Positions 6,894 to 17,472 of a stretch of 64,000 nt of DNA are shown here, one piece after another. The stretch covers positions 1 through 64,000 of the forward strand of contig NZ_CAJCKW010000002.1 of the NCBI RefSeq assembly GCF_903970965.1, given 5' to 3'. The translations under genes were made by a program, and so were the position numbers. Position 1 is the stretch's first letter. Every line of letters begins with the position of its first letter. This stretch comes from Aureimonas sp. ME7 (lineage in GTDB: Bacteria; Pseudomonadota; Alphaproteobacteria; Rhizobiales; Rhizobiaceae). The notes under the pieces are model-generated. The model ran no database searches and had not been told where the DNA came from. It saw only the letters and a program-made list of their open reading frames with translations.

Positions 6894-8270
6894 TCAGAAA
6901 AACTCGAGGCTGACGCGGAAGAACTGCTCGACCTGGCGCACCGCGTCGGAGCGAACGAAGATTACGACGCGGTCCTTGGCCCGAATCCGCGTCTGCCCGG
7001 TCGGCCGAATGAAGACGCCGTTTCGCGATACGGCGCCGATGCGCATGCCATCCGGCAGGTCGAGTTCGCGAAGAGGTGGCCCGACCAGCGGCGACGTTTC
7101 CAGCGCCTCGGCCTCGATCGCCTCCGCCAAGCCGTTCTGCACGGAATGCACCGCGCGGATACGCCCGCGCCGGACATGCTGGAGAATGCGGGAAATCGTC
7201 ACCGTGCGCGGGTTGATCACGGCGTCGATCCCAAGATGCTTGGCAAGATCCTGGAAGGTCGGACTGTTGATCAGCGCCAGATTGGATTTCGCGCCGAGCC
7301 GCTTGGCCATCGCCGAACTCAAGACGTTCACCTGATCGTCGTTCGTCAGCGACACCATCAGATCCGCTTCGGCGATGTCCGCCTCGCGCAGGATGGTGGG
7401 ATCGAGAGCACTTCCATGCAGGATGATCGTCCGCCGAAGCTCGTCGGTGATGTGCAGCGCCCGTTCGCGCTCGGCCTCGACGAGCCGCAGCCGCGAGGCA
7501 AGGTTGCGCTTTTCCATCTCGCGAGCGACCGTGGTGCCGACATTGCCGCCGCCGGCGATGACGATGCGCCCGACTTCCGGCTCTTCATGGCCGAAGAGGG
7601 TCAGCGTGCGTCGAACCTGCGACTGCTCGACGATGACATAAGCGAGATCCCCGGCGTAGAGGATGTCGACCGCGTTCGGGATGAAGATTTCCTCGTCCCG
7701 CAGGACGCCGACCACCGTCGCGCCGAGATCGGGAAAGAGCTCGGACAGCTGCCCCAGCGGCGTGCCGAGAACCGGGCATTCCTCGCCGCATTCGATGGCG
7801 ATCAGCGAGATCGTGTCATTAGCGAAACGAACCGTATCCACCGCACCCGGCAGCGCGATGCGGCGCAAAACCATCTTCGCGACTTCGATCTCGGGCGAGA
7901 TCACGACGTCGATCGGCAGGTTGTCGGTCGAGAACAAGTCCTGCCAGTGCGACTGGAGATAGGCCTGCGAGCGGATACGGGCGATCTTGGTCGGCACGTT
8001 GAAGAGCGCGTGGGCCACCTGACAGGCGACCATGTTCACCTCGTCGTGCAAGGTGACGGCGATCAGCATATCGGCTTCCGAAGCGCCGGCCTCCGCCAGC
8101 GTCTCGGGAAAGGCGCCATGACCCACGATCCCCTTCGCGTCCAGCGTCTCGCGGATATTGCCGACGAGCACCTTCGACGTGTCGATCACGGACACGTCGT
8201 TGCGCTCGGCGGACAGCCGTTCGGCGATGCCGTAGCCGACCTGCCCAGCACCACAGATGACGATCTTCAT
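6894..8270 (-). CDS. trkA: Trk system potassium uptake regulatory protein TrkA
   Basis: The 458-residue cytoplasmic NAD-binding subunit gates TrkH/TrkG potassium transporters. There are two RCK halves, each starting with a Rossmann motif (GAGQVGYGIA at about 7-16 and AGGGNVGTTVAREME at about 234-248) and each followed by a RCK_C domain. The start is taken at ATG 8270 (MKIVICGAGQVG), the usual family start; a GTG two codons upstream at 8276 is possible. It lies 15 bases after ntrX in the conserved ntrYX-trkA-hfq order. No trkH or trkG gene is in the window. Confidence 0.95.
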   Translation of the reverse strand: MKIVICGAGQVGYGIAERLSAERNDVSVIDTSKVLVGNIRETLDAKGIVGHGAFPETLAEAGASEADMLIAVTLHDEVNMVACQVAHALFNVPTKIARIRSQAYLQSHWQDLFSTDNLPIDVVISPEIEVAKMVLRRIALPGAVDTVRFANDTISLIAIECGEECPVLGTPLGQLSELFPDLGATVVGVLRDEEIFIPNAVDILYAGDLAYVIVEQSQVRRTLTLFGHEEPEVGRIVIAGGGNVGTTVAREMEKRNLASRLRLVEAERERALHITDELRRTIILHGSALDPTILREADIAEADLMVSLTNDDQVNVLSSAMAKRLGAKSNLALINSPTFQDLAKHLGIDAVINPRTVTISRILQHVRRGRIRAVHSVQNGLAEAIEAEALETSPLVGPPLRELDLPDGMRIGAVSRNGVFIRPTGQTRIRAKDRVVIFVRSDAVRQVEQFFRVSLEFF

Positions 8271-8285
8271 CGGCACGGGGCGGCG

Positions 8286-9647
8286 TCAGATCCCCAGCGA
8301 CTTCAGCTTGCGGTGAAGCGCCGAGCGTTCCATCCCAACGAATTCTGCGGTGCGCGAGATGTTGCCGCCGAAGCGGTTGATCTGCGCCACGAGATATTCC
8401 TTCTCGAACACCTCGCGCGCGTCCCGCAGCGGCAGCGCCAGGATGCGACCGTCCGATTGACTCGGCGTGCGCGGCAGCATATCGCTCACCTCGTGCGGCA
8501 GCATGTCGGCGGAAATCGCCTGCGACCCGTCCTGACGCGACAGGATCATCAGTCGCTCGATGTTGTTGCGTAGCTGCCGGATGTTGCCCGGCCAGTCGCT
8601 GGACTGGAGAACGGCCAGCGCCTCGGGGCTCAAGGCCTTCGGCTTGATGCCGGTTTGCTCGCCGATCTGCTTCATGAAGGCTTCGATCAGAAGCGGGATA
8701 TCGGCGCGACGGTCCGACAAAGGCGGAACCGAGATCGGGACGACGGCAAGGCGGTGGAACAGGTCCTCGCGAAAGGTGCCTTCCGCCATCAGGGACTCGA
8801 GGTTCTGCGAGGTCGACGAGATGACGCGAATGTCGACCTTGACCTTCTTCGTACCGCCCACGCGCTCGAACGTCTGCTCCGTCAACACACGCAGGATCTT
8901 GTTCTGCGTCTCGCGCGGCATATCGCCGATCTCGTCGAGATAAAGAACGCCGCCGTGCGCCTCCTCCAGCGCGCCGACCTTGCGTTCCATGCCCAGCGGC
9001 GTTTCCGTCCCGAAGAGTTCGACCTCCATGCGATCGGGCGTGATCGCCGCGGCGTTGAGCGCGATGAACGGCCCCTTCGCGCGGGCGGATGCGCCGTGAA
9101 TGGCGCGAGCCACCATCTCCTTGCCGGAGCCCGACGGTCCGAGGATCATGACGCGGCTGTTGGTCGGCGCGACGCGGTCGATCGTCGCGCGGAGCTGGTT
9201 CATCGGGTGCGAGCGACCGATCAGCTCCGGCGAGTCGCTGGAGCGCCGCTTCAACTCGGAAACCTCACGCTTCAGCTTGGAGGTTTCCAGCGCACGCTCC
9301 GCAATCAGGAGCAGCCGATCGGCCTTGAACGGCTTCTCGATATAGTCGTAGGCGCCCCGCCGAATGGCGGAAACGGCTGTCTCGATGTTGCCGTGGCCAG
9401 AAATCATCACGACCGGCACTTCGGGATGCTGGGCACGGATGGCGTCCAGAACGTCGAGCCCGTCGAGCCGGCTCCCCTGGAGCCAAATATCGAGGAAGAT
9501 CAGGCGCGGAACGCGATCGGCGATGACCTGAAGGGCGGCATCCGAATTTCCGGCCGTTCGCGTTTCGTAGCCTTCGTCTTCGAGAATTCCCGCAACGAGC
9601 TCGCGGATGTCGGCTTCGTCGTCAACGATCAGGATATCCGCAGCCAT
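8286..9647 (-). CDS. ntrX: Two-component response regulator NtrX
   Basis: The 453-residue NtrC-family regulator is the partner of NtrY. It has a receiver domain with D10/E11 and phosphoacceptor D53, a AAA+ domain with Walker A GPSGSGKE and Walker B LYLDEIGDM, and a Fis-type HTH at the C-terminus (GGNISRTAEFVGMERSALHR). The sigma-54 contact loop GAFTGA is absent: where NtrC reads HEKGAFTGA, this protein reads TETPLGMERKVGALEEA. That agrees with alphaproteobacterial NtrX proteins, which are not typical sigma-54 activators. Its first codon overlaps the ntrY stop by one base, indicating coupling. Confidence 0.95.
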   Translation of the reverse strand: MAADILIVDDEADIRELVAGILEDEGYETRTAGNSDAALQVIADRVPRLIFLDIWLQGSRLDGLDVLDAIRAQHPEVPVVMISGHGNIETAVSAIRRGAYDYIEKPFKADRLLLIAERALETSKLKREVSELKRRSSDSPELIGRSHPMNQLRATIDRVAPTNSRVMILGPSGSGKEMVARAIHGASARAKGPFIALNAAAITPDRMEVELFGTETPLGMERKVGALEEAHGGVLYLDEIGDMPRETQNKILRVLTEQTFERVGGTKKVKVDIRVISSTSQNLESLMAEGTFREDLFHRLAVVPISVPPLSDRRADIPLLIEAFMKQIGEQTGIKPKALSPEALAVLQSSDWPGNIRQLRNNIERLMILSRQDGSQAISADMLPHEVSDMLPRTPSQSDGRILALPLRDAREVFEKEYLVAQINRFGGNISRTAEFVGMERSALHRKLKSLGI

Positions 9648-11875
9648 CAGTCTCCACCGTCTTGTTCGTTATTCGCTGTCATCGGGCCAGCCTCCCCCGG
9701 CGCGGACGCCGGAAGCCGGATGCGAACGAGGGCTCCGCGCTCATAATGCAGGGCGTCGTCGAGCTCGATCGTCCCGCCATGCTCCTCGACGATCTTACGA
9801 ACGATCGCGAGCCCCAGCCCCGTCCCCTTCTCGCGCGTCGTCATATAGGGCTCGAGCAGGCGATCGCGATCCTCCAAGGGGAAGCCGACGCCATTATCTT
9901 CGATCTCGACGATATGCGTTCCCTCGCGCGTGAGGGCGCGCACGGTGATCCGCCCGTCGTGGCCGGGAAGCGCTTCCATCGATTCCACGGCATTCTTCAC
10001 GAGATTGCCAAAGGCCTGCGACAGCATGCGAAGATCGAACGAGCCCTGCATCGGCTCGCTCGCGAGTTCGGCTTCGATCTTGATGCTTTGCGTGGTCAGC
10101 TCCCGCATGAAGACCGCCTCGCGAAGCGGCTCGCGCAGATCGCGCTCCTCCAGCTTGGGCTTGGGCATGCGCGCGAAGGTCGAGAACTCGTCCACCATGC
10201 GGCCGATGTCGGATACTTGGCGGATGATCGTATCGACGCAGCGGTCGAAGATCTCGCGGTCCGTTTCGATCAGCTTCCCATACCGCCGGCGAATGCGCTC
10301 GGCCGACAGCTGGATCGGCGTCAGCGGGTTCTTGATTTCGTGTGCGATGCGCCGGGCGACGTCCGCCCAGGCGGAGGAGCGCTGCGCATCGACGAGATCG
10401 GTAATGTCGTCGATCGTTACGACGCTGGCGCCCTGATCGCCCTCCTCGGACGTCACGCGCACGTTCAGCGTCCGCTCGCGCTCGCGCACCCTGTGCCGGA
10501 TCTGCTCCTGATGCTCATGGCGCCTCGATTGGCCGGCCGCCCGGTACACGTCCTGCAGGCCCGGAAGCACATGGCCGAGATCGTGTCCGATGGTTTCGGC
10601 GGCCTGCACGGACAGGATCCGCTCCGCCGACGGGTTGAGCATGCTGACGGCGCCGTTGCGATCCACGCCGATCACACCCGCCGTTACGCCCGAAAGCACG
10701 GCCTCCGTGAACCGCCGGCGCTCGTCGATGACGTCCTTGGCATCCACCAGTTCGTGGCGCTGGCTGCGAAGCTGGCGGATCATGTTGTTGAATGTGTTGG
10801 AAAGCGACCCGACATCGCCGTCCGATGCCCGAACGGGAACCGAAACGCCGAGATTGCCCTCGCTGACCTCGTCCGCCGCCGTGATGAGAAGGCGGATGGG
10901 CCGCACGAGCCGGTCGGCGACGCCGATGCCCGTCCAGATTGCCGACAGAAGAACGATCAGCGTGATGCCGAGATACAGGAGTGCGAACGCGATCTGCAGG
11001 CTGAAACGGTTGTTGGACAGGCTGGAATATTCCGCCGTCCTCTCCTCCATCAGCCGCAACGCGGCGATCACCTCGGGGTCCACCACCCGCACGGTGTAGA
11101 GGTAAACGTCGCCGAACTCGCGCAGACGCAGGACGGCACCGACGAGGTTGGTCACCCCCGGTGGGATGAACACGAGGTTGCCTTCCGACGCTTGCTGGAG
11201 CGCATCGGCCGGAGGCACGGGAAGCGGACGCTCCACCGGGATATCCGCCCGGAGGAACGGCACACCGTCGTCGCCCAGAAGCTGTGCGCCCAGGAGCGAA
11301 CGGCCCTTCGCCTGCTCCGTCATCACGTTCTCGAAGCCGGTCCGGTCGAGATTGAAGAGTTGGCGCTGGTTGCGCAGATCCTGAGCCATCGACAGCGTGG
11401 AGCCCTGCAGGTTGCGAGCATTCTCGTTGACGTAGGCCTTCGCGACGCTGATCGAGGAATCGACGATCGTCCGGGTGCGGATCTCGAACCACCGATCGAG
11501 ACCGAGATCGAGCGTGATCCCGGCGACGATCGCCACCAGGAGCGCCGGCAGCGCGGCCACGATCGAAAACAGAACGACGATCCGGACGTGCAGACGCGAG
11601 GCTGCCTTGCCGTTGCGCCGCGCCCTCGTCATCCGCAGCACTTCTCGCGCGATCAGCACGCAGAGAAGGAGAACAAAAAGACCGTTGACGACGCTTGCGG
11701 TCTTCACCACAGCGTCGGTCGGCGCGATCGGCGTCAAACCCATCAGGACGACGAACGAGATCGCACCCGTCACCAGGGCTCCGACCACAGCCAGGATGCC
11801 CGGCACCAGCATGAACCGGCGGCGCTCACCCAGCGTCGGCACATCTCCGTCGATCAATGTGGAATGCGCTGCCAT
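9647..11875 (-). CDS. ntrY: Sensor histidine kinase NtrY
   Basis: The 742-residue membrane kinase has several N-terminal hydrophobic helices in the first ~110 residues, a periplasmic sensing region and another helix near 300. A HAMP linker, a PAS domain and the kinase core follow. The H-box reads RRIAHEIKNPLTPIQLS, the N-box NLVKNAVESM, and the ATP lid DNGVGFPLED with TTREKGTGLGLAI. It phosphorylates NtrX; in this family the pair responds to nitrogen and redox conditions. It ends one base into ntrX and starts downstream of ntrC across a 75-base gap, so it may have its own promoter. Confidence 0.95.
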   Translation of the reverse strand: MAAHSTLIDGDVPTLGERRRFMLVPGILAVVGALVTGAISFVVLMGLTPIAPTDAVVKTASVVNGLFVLLLCVLIAREVLRMTRARRNGKAASRLHVRIVVLFSIVAALPALLVAIVAGITLDLGLDRWFEIRTRTIVDSSISVAKAYVNENARNLQGSTLSMAQDLRNQRQLFNLDRTGFENVMTEQAKGRSLLGAQLLGDDGVPFLRADIPVERPLPVPPADALQQASEGNLVFIPPGVTNLVGAVLRLREFGDVYLYTVRVVDPEVIAALRLMEERTAEYSSLSNNRFSLQIAFALLYLGITLIVLLSAIWTGIGVADRLVRPIRLLITAADEVSEGNLGVSVPVRASDGDVGSLSNTFNNMIRQLRSQRHELVDAKDVIDERRRFTEAVLSGVTAGVIGVDRNGAVSMLNPSAERILSVQAAETIGHDLGHVLPGLQDVYRAAGQSRRHEHQEQIRHRVRERERTLNVRVTSEEGDQGASVVTIDDITDLVDAQRSSAWADVARRIAHEIKNPLTPIQLSAERIRRRYGKLIETDREIFDRCVDTIIRQVSDIGRMVDEFSTFARMPKPKLEERDLREPLREAVFMRELTTQSIKIEAELASEPMQGSFDLRMLSQAFGNLVKNAVESMEALPGHDGRITVRALTREGTHIVEIEDNGVGFPLEDRDRLLEPYMTTREKGTGLGLAIVRKIVEEHGGTIELDDALHYERGALVRIRLPASAPGEAGPMTANNEQDGGD

Positions 11876-11951
11876 GCCGCTCCCGTGACGAACTCACGTG
11901 GCATCCTTGCAACGCATTGTGTTCAGAGTGCAACGAGGAATCGAGAAAAAG

Positions 11952-13400
11952 TTAACGTATGGACCGGACGATCGAAATGTCGAGATCGCGAATCTTCTTG
12001 CGGAGCGTGTTGCGATTGACGCCCAAAAGGTCCGCCGCCTTGACCTGGTTTCCGCGCGTGGCGGCGAGCGCTGCGGCGATTAGCGGATACTCGACCTCGC
12101 GCAGAATCCGACCGTGCAGCCCCGGTGGCGGCAGTTCGTTTCCGAACGAGCCGAAATAGTCGAAAAGGTAGCGCTCGACGGCAGCGGAAAGCTCGATCGG
12201 CTTGCTGGCCTCACGATCCACTTCCGGACTCTTGCTTTGATCGCTGGCAAGCTCGTGCTCGATCAGCTCGGCCGTGATCTCGTCCTGCGGATAAAGGGCG
12301 CAAAGGCGCCGGACGAGATTCTCCAGTTCTCGCACGTTGCCCGGCCACGAGTACCGCCGCATGACGTCCAGCGCGCCGGAGGTCAGCGTCTTGCGCGCCA
12401 ACCCTTCCTTCTGGACCAACGCGAAGAAGTGGTTCGTCAGATCGACCAGATCCTCGATCCGCTCGCGCAAGGGCGGAAGGCGAAGCGGCACGACGTTGAG
12501 CCGGTAAAACAGATCCTCGCGGAACAGGCCGCGCTGAATAAGCTGGCGCAGATCCTTATTCGTGGCCGACACGATACGCACATCGGTCGCGATCGGGGTA
12601 CGACCGCCGACAACGGTGTATTCGCCCTGCTGGAGCACGCGCAGGAGCCGCGTCTGCGCTTCCATCGGCATGTCGCCGATCTCGTCCAGAAACAGCGTTC
12701 CGCCTTCCGCCTGCTCGAAGCGCCCGCTGGTGCGAGCCTGGGCACCGGTGAAGGCTCCCTTCTCGTGGCCGAACAGTTCGGATTCGATCAGATCGCGTGG
12801 GATCGCCGCCATGTTGATCGCGACAAACGGCCCCTTCCGGCGGCGCCCATAGTCGTGCAGCGCGCGAGCCACCAGTTCCTTGCCCGTGCCGGACTCGCCC
12901 GTGATGGTGACGGTCAGGTCCGTCTGCATCATGCGCGCCAGCGAGCGGTAGATGTCCTGCATGGCCGGCGAGCGTCCGACGAGCGGGATCGGCTCAGAAC
13001 CGTCGTCGGCGTTCTTGAGCCGGGCTTCCGCCTTCGGCTCGGCCAGCGCGCGCCGCGCGATGCCGACGAGTTCGGTCAGATCGAAGGGCTTTGGAATATA
13101 ATCGTAGGCCCCCTTCTCCGAGGCCTTGATCGCCGTCATGAACGTGTTCTGCGCGCTCATCACGATCACCGGCAGATCGGGACGCGTGTTCTTGATCTTC
13201 GGCAGGATGTCGAACACATCCCCGTCGGGCATCAGAACGTCGGTGATGACGAGATCCCCGTCGCCCGCGTTGACCCAGCGCCAGAGCGTCGCGATGTTGG
13301 AGGTCACCCGAACCTCGAAGCCCGCACGCATCAGGGCCTGCGAGATCACGGTGCGGATGGCGGCATCGTCGTCGGCTACGAGGATCTGCGAGGAGGCCAT
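11952..13400 (-). CDS. ntrC: Nitrogen regulation response regulator NtrC
   Basis: The 482-residue sigma-54-dependent activator has a receiver domain with D10/D11/D12 and phosphoacceptor D54 ([10 protein letters not shown]). Its AAA+ domain has Walker A GESGTGKE, an intact GAFTGA loop ([10 protein letters not shown]) and Walker [14 protein letters not shown] Fis-type HTH forms the C-terminus ([20 protein letters not shown]). It activates nitrogen-scavenging promoters after phosphorylation by NtrB. Its ATG overlaps the ntrB stop by one base (TGATG). The presence of GAFTGA here and its absence from NtrX next door separates their likely mechanisms. Confidence 0.97.
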   Translation of the reverse strand: MASSQILVADDDAAIRTVISQALMRAGFEVRVTSNIATLWRWVNAGDGDLVITDVLMPDGDVFDILPKIKNTRPDLPVIVMSAQNTFMTAIKASEKGAYDYIPKPFDLTELVGIARRALAEPKAEARLKNADDGSEPIPLVGRSPAMQDIYRSLARMMQTDLTVTITGESGTGKELVARALHDYGRRRKGPFVAINMAAIPRDLIESELFGHEKGAFTGAQARTSGRFEQAEGGTLFLDEIGDMPMEAQTRLLRVLQQGEYTVVGGRTPIATDVRIVSATNKDLRQLIQRGLFREDLFYRLNVVPLRLPPLRERIEDLVDLTNHFFALVQKEGLARKTLTSGALDVMRRYSWPGNVRELENLVRRLCALYPQDEITAELIEHELASDQSKSPEVDREASKPIELSAAVERYLFDYFGSFGNELPPPGLHGRILREVEYPLIAAALAATRGNQVKAADLLGVNRNTLRKKIRDLDISIVRSIR

Positions 13401-14545
13401 CAGCGCGCCCGTCTACGTTTGGAGGAAGAGGCGTCCGCCTCGGGCAGATCCGGTTCGGACCATGCGGGCATCAGAACGCGGAAGGTCGTGTGTCCGGGAT
13501 GCGAGTCGCATTCGATCACCCCGCCATGATCGCCGACGATCTTGGCGACCAGCGCGAGGCCGAGCCCCGTCCCGCTCGGCTTGGTGGTGATGAAGGGATC
13601 GAAGATCTGTTCGCGGATGTCATCGGGCACGCCGACGCCGTTGTCCTCGACCAGGAATTCCAGCGGCAGGGTGACCCGCGTGCGTGCCCCGGGCACCGAA
13701 AGACGGACGCCCGGCCGAAACGCGGTCGACAGCTTGATCTCGCCGCCCTCCCGCCCGCCGACCGCCTCGCTGGCGTTCTTCAGAAGGTTGATGAACACCT
13801 GAACCAACTGGTCGCGGTTGGCGAAGACCGAAGGCAGCGACGGGTCGTAGGATTCCTGGATCTTGATGCCGCGCGCAAAGCCGTTCTTGGCCACCGCCTT
13901 CACATGCTCCAGCACGGAGTGGATGTTGACGGCCGAGCGCTCCAACGGCCTCTCGTCGGAAAACACTTCCATCCGGTCGACGAGCTTCACGATCCGTTCG
14001 CTCTCGTCCTGGATCAGTTGCGTCAGCACCCGATCCTCGTCGCTCGCCTCCGCTTCCAGAAGCTGCGCCGCGCCCTTGATGCCCGAAAGCGGGTTGCGGA
14101 TTTCATGCGCCAGCATCGCTGCCAGCCCCGTCACGGTGCGCGCGGCGGAGCGGTGCGTCAGCTGCCGGTCCATCTTGTCGGCGATCGAGCGCAGTTGGAA
14201 CATCACCAGCGTATGGCCAGGCGGGTCGCTCAGGCTCGACACGTAGACATCGATCAACCGCTCCATGCCAAGGCGTGGCGATGAAACGTCGACCCGGTAT
14301 TCGCTGATACGCGAATGGGTGCGCGAAACCTGCTCGATCAAACCGAAGATCGGGCTGTCGCCCGGAATGAAGTCGGAAAGCCTACGCTTGGACAGGTGCG
14401 CCGCACCTGCCGAGAAGAACTGTTCCGCATCCGAATTGGCGAAGACGAAACGCCCCTCCGCATCCAAAGCAACGACGGGATGCGGCAGCGCGTTGAGAAG
14501 TCCCGCGGTGTCGATGGTCAAGGTGGTGCTTCTTTCCGCCGGCAT
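13400..14545 (-). CDS. ntrB: Nitrogen regulation sensor kinase/phosphatase NtrB
   Basis: The 381-residue soluble kinase pairs with NtrC. A PAS domain covers about 15-110, the H-box reads [19 protein letters not shown], the N-box [10 protein letters not shown], and the G-boxes [11 protein letters not shown] and [11 protein letters not shown]. The frame is open upstream to 14659, but those 38 codons overlap dusB. ATG 14545 ([12 protein letters not shown]) begins 5 bases after the dusB stop and matches the family start. In related bacteria PII proteins control its kinase/phosphatase balance. The C-terminal tail is basic (SSSKRRRAR). Confidence 0.95.
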   Translation of the reverse strand: MPAERSTTLTIDTAGLLNALPHPVVALDAEGRFVFANSDAEQFFSAGAAHLSKRRLSDFIPGDSPIFGLIEQVSRTHSRISEYRVDVSSPRLGMERLIDVYVSSLSDPPGHTLVMFQLRSIADKMDRQLTHRSAARTVTGLAAMLAHEIRNPLSGIKGAAQLLEAEASDEDRVLTQLIQDESERIVKLVDRMEVFSDERPLERSAVNIHSVLEHVKAVAKNGFARGIKIQESYDPSLPSVFANRDQLVQVFINLLKNASEAVGGREGGEIKLSTAFRPGVRLSVPGARTRVTLPLEFLVEDNGVGVPDDIREQIFDPFITTKPSGTGLGLALVAKIVGDHGGVIECDSHPGHTTFRVLMPAWSEPDLPEADASSSKRRRAR

Positions 14546-14549
14546 CGCG

Positions 14550-15641
14550 TCAGGCCGCTCGCTGCATGGTCGCTTGTAGATCCAGATCGACGTCGCACAG
14601 CGTCGCCGCCCCGAAGAGCGAGCGCAGACGAGGGCGGACGAGGGCTGGGTCGATCGCACGCATCAACTCGCTCCGATCGAGGCTCAAGGTTGCCCCGCAT
14701 GCGCTCTCATAGCGGTCGAGGTACCAGCCGAAATGCTTGCGCGCATGGCGCACACCCGTGTGGGGGCCGTAGAAGTCGAGCATCTGATCGTAGTGATCGA
14801 GGACGAGATCGGCAAAGCTCTCCTGGGTGCGCGAAGCGTCCAGTTCGCCGGCGACGAGGGCCGGGAACCACGGCCGCCCACAGGATGCGCGACCCACCAT
14901 GACCCCACTCGCGCCGCTCGCTCGCAGCATCGCGCAGCGATCCTCGGCCCGAACCAGGTCCCCGTTTGCAACGACCGGAATTCCGACGGCACGACTGACA
15001 TCGCCGATGGCCTGCCAGTCCGCCTTGCCCGTGTAAAACTGATCGCGCGTGCGGCCGTGAACGGTGACGAGACTTACGCCAGCGCCCTCGGCGCGTACCG
15101 CGAGGTCGGCAGCGTTCAACGATGTTCGGTCCCATCCCAGCCGCATCTTCAAGGTCACGGGAACCGAACCGGCACCCTCCACCGTCGCCTCGATCAGTCG
15201 CAAGGCGTGGTCGAGATCGCGCATCAGTGCCGACCCGGAAAGGCCGCCGACCACTTTCTTCGCCGGGCATCCCATATTGATGTCGATCAGATCTGCGCCT
15301 TCGCCGACGGCCACTTCCGCCGCGCGGCGCATGGCTTCCGTCTCCCGGCCGGCCAGTTGTACCGCATGCACGCCACCCCCGTCCGGGTGCATCCGTTGAC
15401 GGCTGTCCGCATCGTTGCGAACCAGTTCGCCGCTCGCAATCATCTCGCTATAGACAAGCTTCGTCCCGAACGAACGGACGAGGCGACGAAACGGAAAATC
15501 CGTAATGCCTGACAAGGGGGCCAGACAGACCCGACTTTCGATCTGCAAGCTGCCGATCCGCAAACCGCCTCGATCGGCGTGGACGCAGATTGCCGCCCCC
15601 GACTCGACGTCCAGCGTTTGAGGATCAATTGTTGAGCACAT
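14550..15641 (-). CDS. dusB: tRNA-dihydrouridine synthase (DusB/NifR3 family)
   Basis: This FMN-dependent enzyme reduces uridines in the tRNA D-loop. It is 363 residues long with a TIM-barrel N-terminal domain. [12 protein letters not shown] (~41-52) is the FMN-binding start, [12 protein letters not shown] (~120-131) carries the catalytic Cys, [16 protein letters not shown] (~194-209) binds FMN/tRNA, and a helical C-terminal domain follows. The nifR3-ntrB-ntrC order is classical for alphaproteobacteria. The ATG at 15641 has no Shine-Dalgarno sequence, and a promoter-like TTGTAT/TATGCT pair ends 7 bases upstream, so the mRNA may be leaderless. The N-terminus is about 20 residues longer than usual, so a later start is possible. 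Confidence 0.93.
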   Translation of the reverse strand: MCSTIDPQTLDVESGAAICVHADRGGLRIGSLQIESRVCLAPLSGITDFPFRRLVRSFGTKLVYSEMIASGELVRNDADSRQRMHPDGGGVHAVQLAGRETEAMRRAAEVAVGEGADLIDINMGCPAKKVVGGLSGSALMRDLDHALRLIEATVEGAGSVPVTLKMRLGWDRTSLNAADLAVRAEGAGVSLVTVHGRTRDQFYTGKADWQAIGDVSRAVGIPVVANGDLVRAEDRCAMLRASGASGVMVGRASCGRPWFPALVAGELDASRTQESFADLVLDHYDQMLDFYGPHTGVRHARKHFGWYLDRYESACGATLSLDRSELMRAIDPALVRPRLRSLFGAATLCDVDLDLQATMQRAA

Positions 15642-15647
15642 TCAGAT

Positions 15648-15675
15648 AGCATATCGTGGGTTGCCTAGGATACAA
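15648..15675 (-). promoter_or_regulatory. Putative dusB-ntrBC promoter (leaderless configuration)
   Basis: On the minus strand TTGTAT (15675-15670) and TATGCT (15653-15648) are separated by 16 bases. A start 6-7 bases downstream of the -10 would fall on or next to the dusB ATG (15641). Both hexamers are imperfect. Confidence 0.4.
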
Positions 15676-15790
15676 GCAGATTTGTGGTGCAAGGCGACAT
15701 CGATGGTGTGGTGCAGCAATGTGCATTCGCTTCCGGTTTGCGCTACGCAGCAGCCACGATTTCGCAGATTGAAAGTGGGCGTCAAAGCGC

Positions 15791-16969
15791 ATGAGCGTTG
15801 CAGCAATCCTCGTAGCGGCTGGTCGGGGGTCGCGGGCGGGCCAGACGATCGATGGGCCTAAGCAGTATTTCCGCATCGCCGGGCGATCGGTCCTCGCTCG
15901 AACGTTGTCGACCTTCGAAGCCAGCCCCCAGATCGGCGAAATCGTCGTTGTCGTCCACGCCGACGATCAAGCGCTCGCGATGGAAGCGATCGCCCATTCG
16001 GCGGGGCGCGCTCGCCTCGTCGTCGGCGGGGCTACGCGGCAGGCATCGGTTCGTGCGGGCCTCGACGCACTCGTCGAGGCCGATCCTGAGATCGTCCTGA
16101 TCCATGATGCGGTACGACCCTTCGTGTCCGAGCGAACGATCGCGGATGTGGTGGATCGCGTCCGTGCGGCGTCGGCTGCGATCCCTGCCCTACCGGTCGC
16201 CGACACACTCAAGAAGGCGGCTGCCGGCACCATCGTGGCAACCCTCGACCGAACGGGCGTGCATACCGCACAGACACCGCAGGGCTTTCGCTTCCCGCTG
16301 ATCCGCGAAGCCCATCACCGCGCGGCCGACATCGCCGAGGGGAAATTCACCGACGATGCGTCGATCGCGGAATGGGCCGGAATTTCGGTCGCGCTCGTTC
16401 CGGGCGACCCGGACAACGTCAAGCTGACCACGAAACGGGACCTCGAGATGGCCGCCGAAAAGCTGACAGGAGCACCCGCAATGATCGATGTGCGCGTTGG
16501 CAACGGCTACGACGTTCACCAACTCGTGCCGGGCGACGGCGTCACGCTTTGCGGCGTCTGGATCCCGCACGACCAAGCCCTTCTCGGCCATTCCGACGCC
16601 GATGTGGGCTTCCATGCGCTGACGGATGCGTTGCTCGCGACCTGCGGCGCGGGGGATATCGGAACCCACTTCCCACCGTCCGATCCGCAATGGAAAGGCG
16701 CCGCCTCCAAGTTGTTTCTGAAGCATGCTGCCGACCTCGTCGCCTCACGTGGCGGCCGGATCTGCAACGTGGACGTGACGCTGATCTGCGAGGCACCCAA
16801 GGTCGGCCCGCACCGCGACGCGATGACGGATGTGATCGCTTCCGTGACCGGGCTCGGGCCAGCGCGAATCTCGATCAAGGCGACGACCAACGAAACGATC
16901 GGGTTCATCGGACGGCGCGAAGGCATCGCTGCCATCGCGACCGCCAGCGTCGTCTACGCGGACCAATGA
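15791..16969 (+). CDS. ispDF: Bifunctional MEP cytidylyltransferase / MEcPP synthase IspDF
   Basis: This fused enzyme of the non-mevalonate isoprenoid pathway makes CDP-ME from MEP and CTP, then cyclises CDP-MEP to MEcPP. The IspD half (1-~230) shows the nucleotide-binding [14 protein letters not shown] and PKQY (about 24-27). The IspF half starts near residue 233 with [11 protein letters not shown] (metal ligands D and H), then [17 protein letters not shown] and the C-terminal [17 protein letters not shown]. The 392-residue length fits fused IspDF of alphaproteobacteria. It is divergent from dusB over 149 bases and overlaps cinA by 4 bases (ATGA). Confidence 0.96.
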   Translation: MSVAAILVAAGRGSRAGQTIDGPKQYFRIAGRSVLARTLSTFEASPQIGEIVVVVHADDQALAMEAIAHSAGRARLVVGGATRQASVRAGLDALVEADPEIVLIHDAVRPFVSERTIADVVDRVRAASAAIPALPVADTLKKAAAGTIVATLDRTGVHTAQTPQGFRFPLIREAHHRAADIAEGKFTDDASIAEWAGISVALVPGDPDNVKLTTKRDLEMAAEKLTGAPAMIDVRVGNGYDVHQLVPGDGVTLCGVWIPHDQALLGHSDADVGFHALTDALLATCGAGDIGTHFPPSDPQWKGAASKLFLKHAADLVASRGGRICNVDVTLICEAPKVGPHRDAMTDVIASVTGLGPARISIKATTNETIGFIGRREGIAAIATASVVYADQ

Positions 16970-17472
16970 TCATGATCGGAGACGACGCGCGCCGCTCCGC
17001 CGGCCTGCTGGTATCCAGGGCACGGGATGCCAGAGTCTTCGTCGCCACGGCGGAATCCTGCACAGGAGGCCTTGTCGCAGCTGCCATCACATCGGTCGAC
17101 GGTGCGTCGGCGGTGTTCGGCGCGGGCTACGTCACATATTCCAACGAGGCCAAGGCAAGAACTCTCGGTGTCCCTGAGGCCCTACTCGCGCAGTACGGCG
17201 CGGTCTCGCGGCAGGTGGCTTTGGCCATGGCGGAAGGTGCGACGCGGATCAGTGGCGCGGATATCGCGATTTCCGTCACGGGCATCGCTGGCCCCGGAGG
17301 CGGCTCGACGGCAAAGCCCGTTGGCCTCGTACACTTCGCGACCGCTGCGAGGGGCAGACTGGTCCACGAGGAACATCACTTCGGTTCCCTCGGGCGCGAT
17401 GAGGTTCGCGCACGAAGCGTGATCGCGGCACTCGCGTTGCTGCACCGTGCGTTGGACGAACTAGGCCGCTAG
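16966..17472 (+). CDS. pncC: CinA-family nicotinamide-nucleotide amidase
   Basis: The 168-residue single-domain CinA C-terminal protein is the PncC type that deamidates nicotinamide mononucleotide. Family motifs are [20 protein letters not shown] (about 24-43), [10 protein letters not shown] and [12 protein letters not shown]. It lacks the N-terminal MoaB-like domain of full-length CinA. Its ATG overlaps the ispDF stop and its last four bases overlap the convergent ratA stop (17469-17472). The link to ispDF is positional and common in Hyphomicrobiales. Confidence 0.92.
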   Translation: MIMIGDDARRSAGLLVSRARDARVFVATAESCTGGLVAAAITSVDGASAVFGAGYVTYSNEAKARTLGVPEALLAQYGAVSRQVALAMAEGATRISGADIAISVTGIAGPGGGSTAKPVGLVHFATAARGRLVHEEHHFGSLGRDEVRARSVIAALALLHRALDELGR

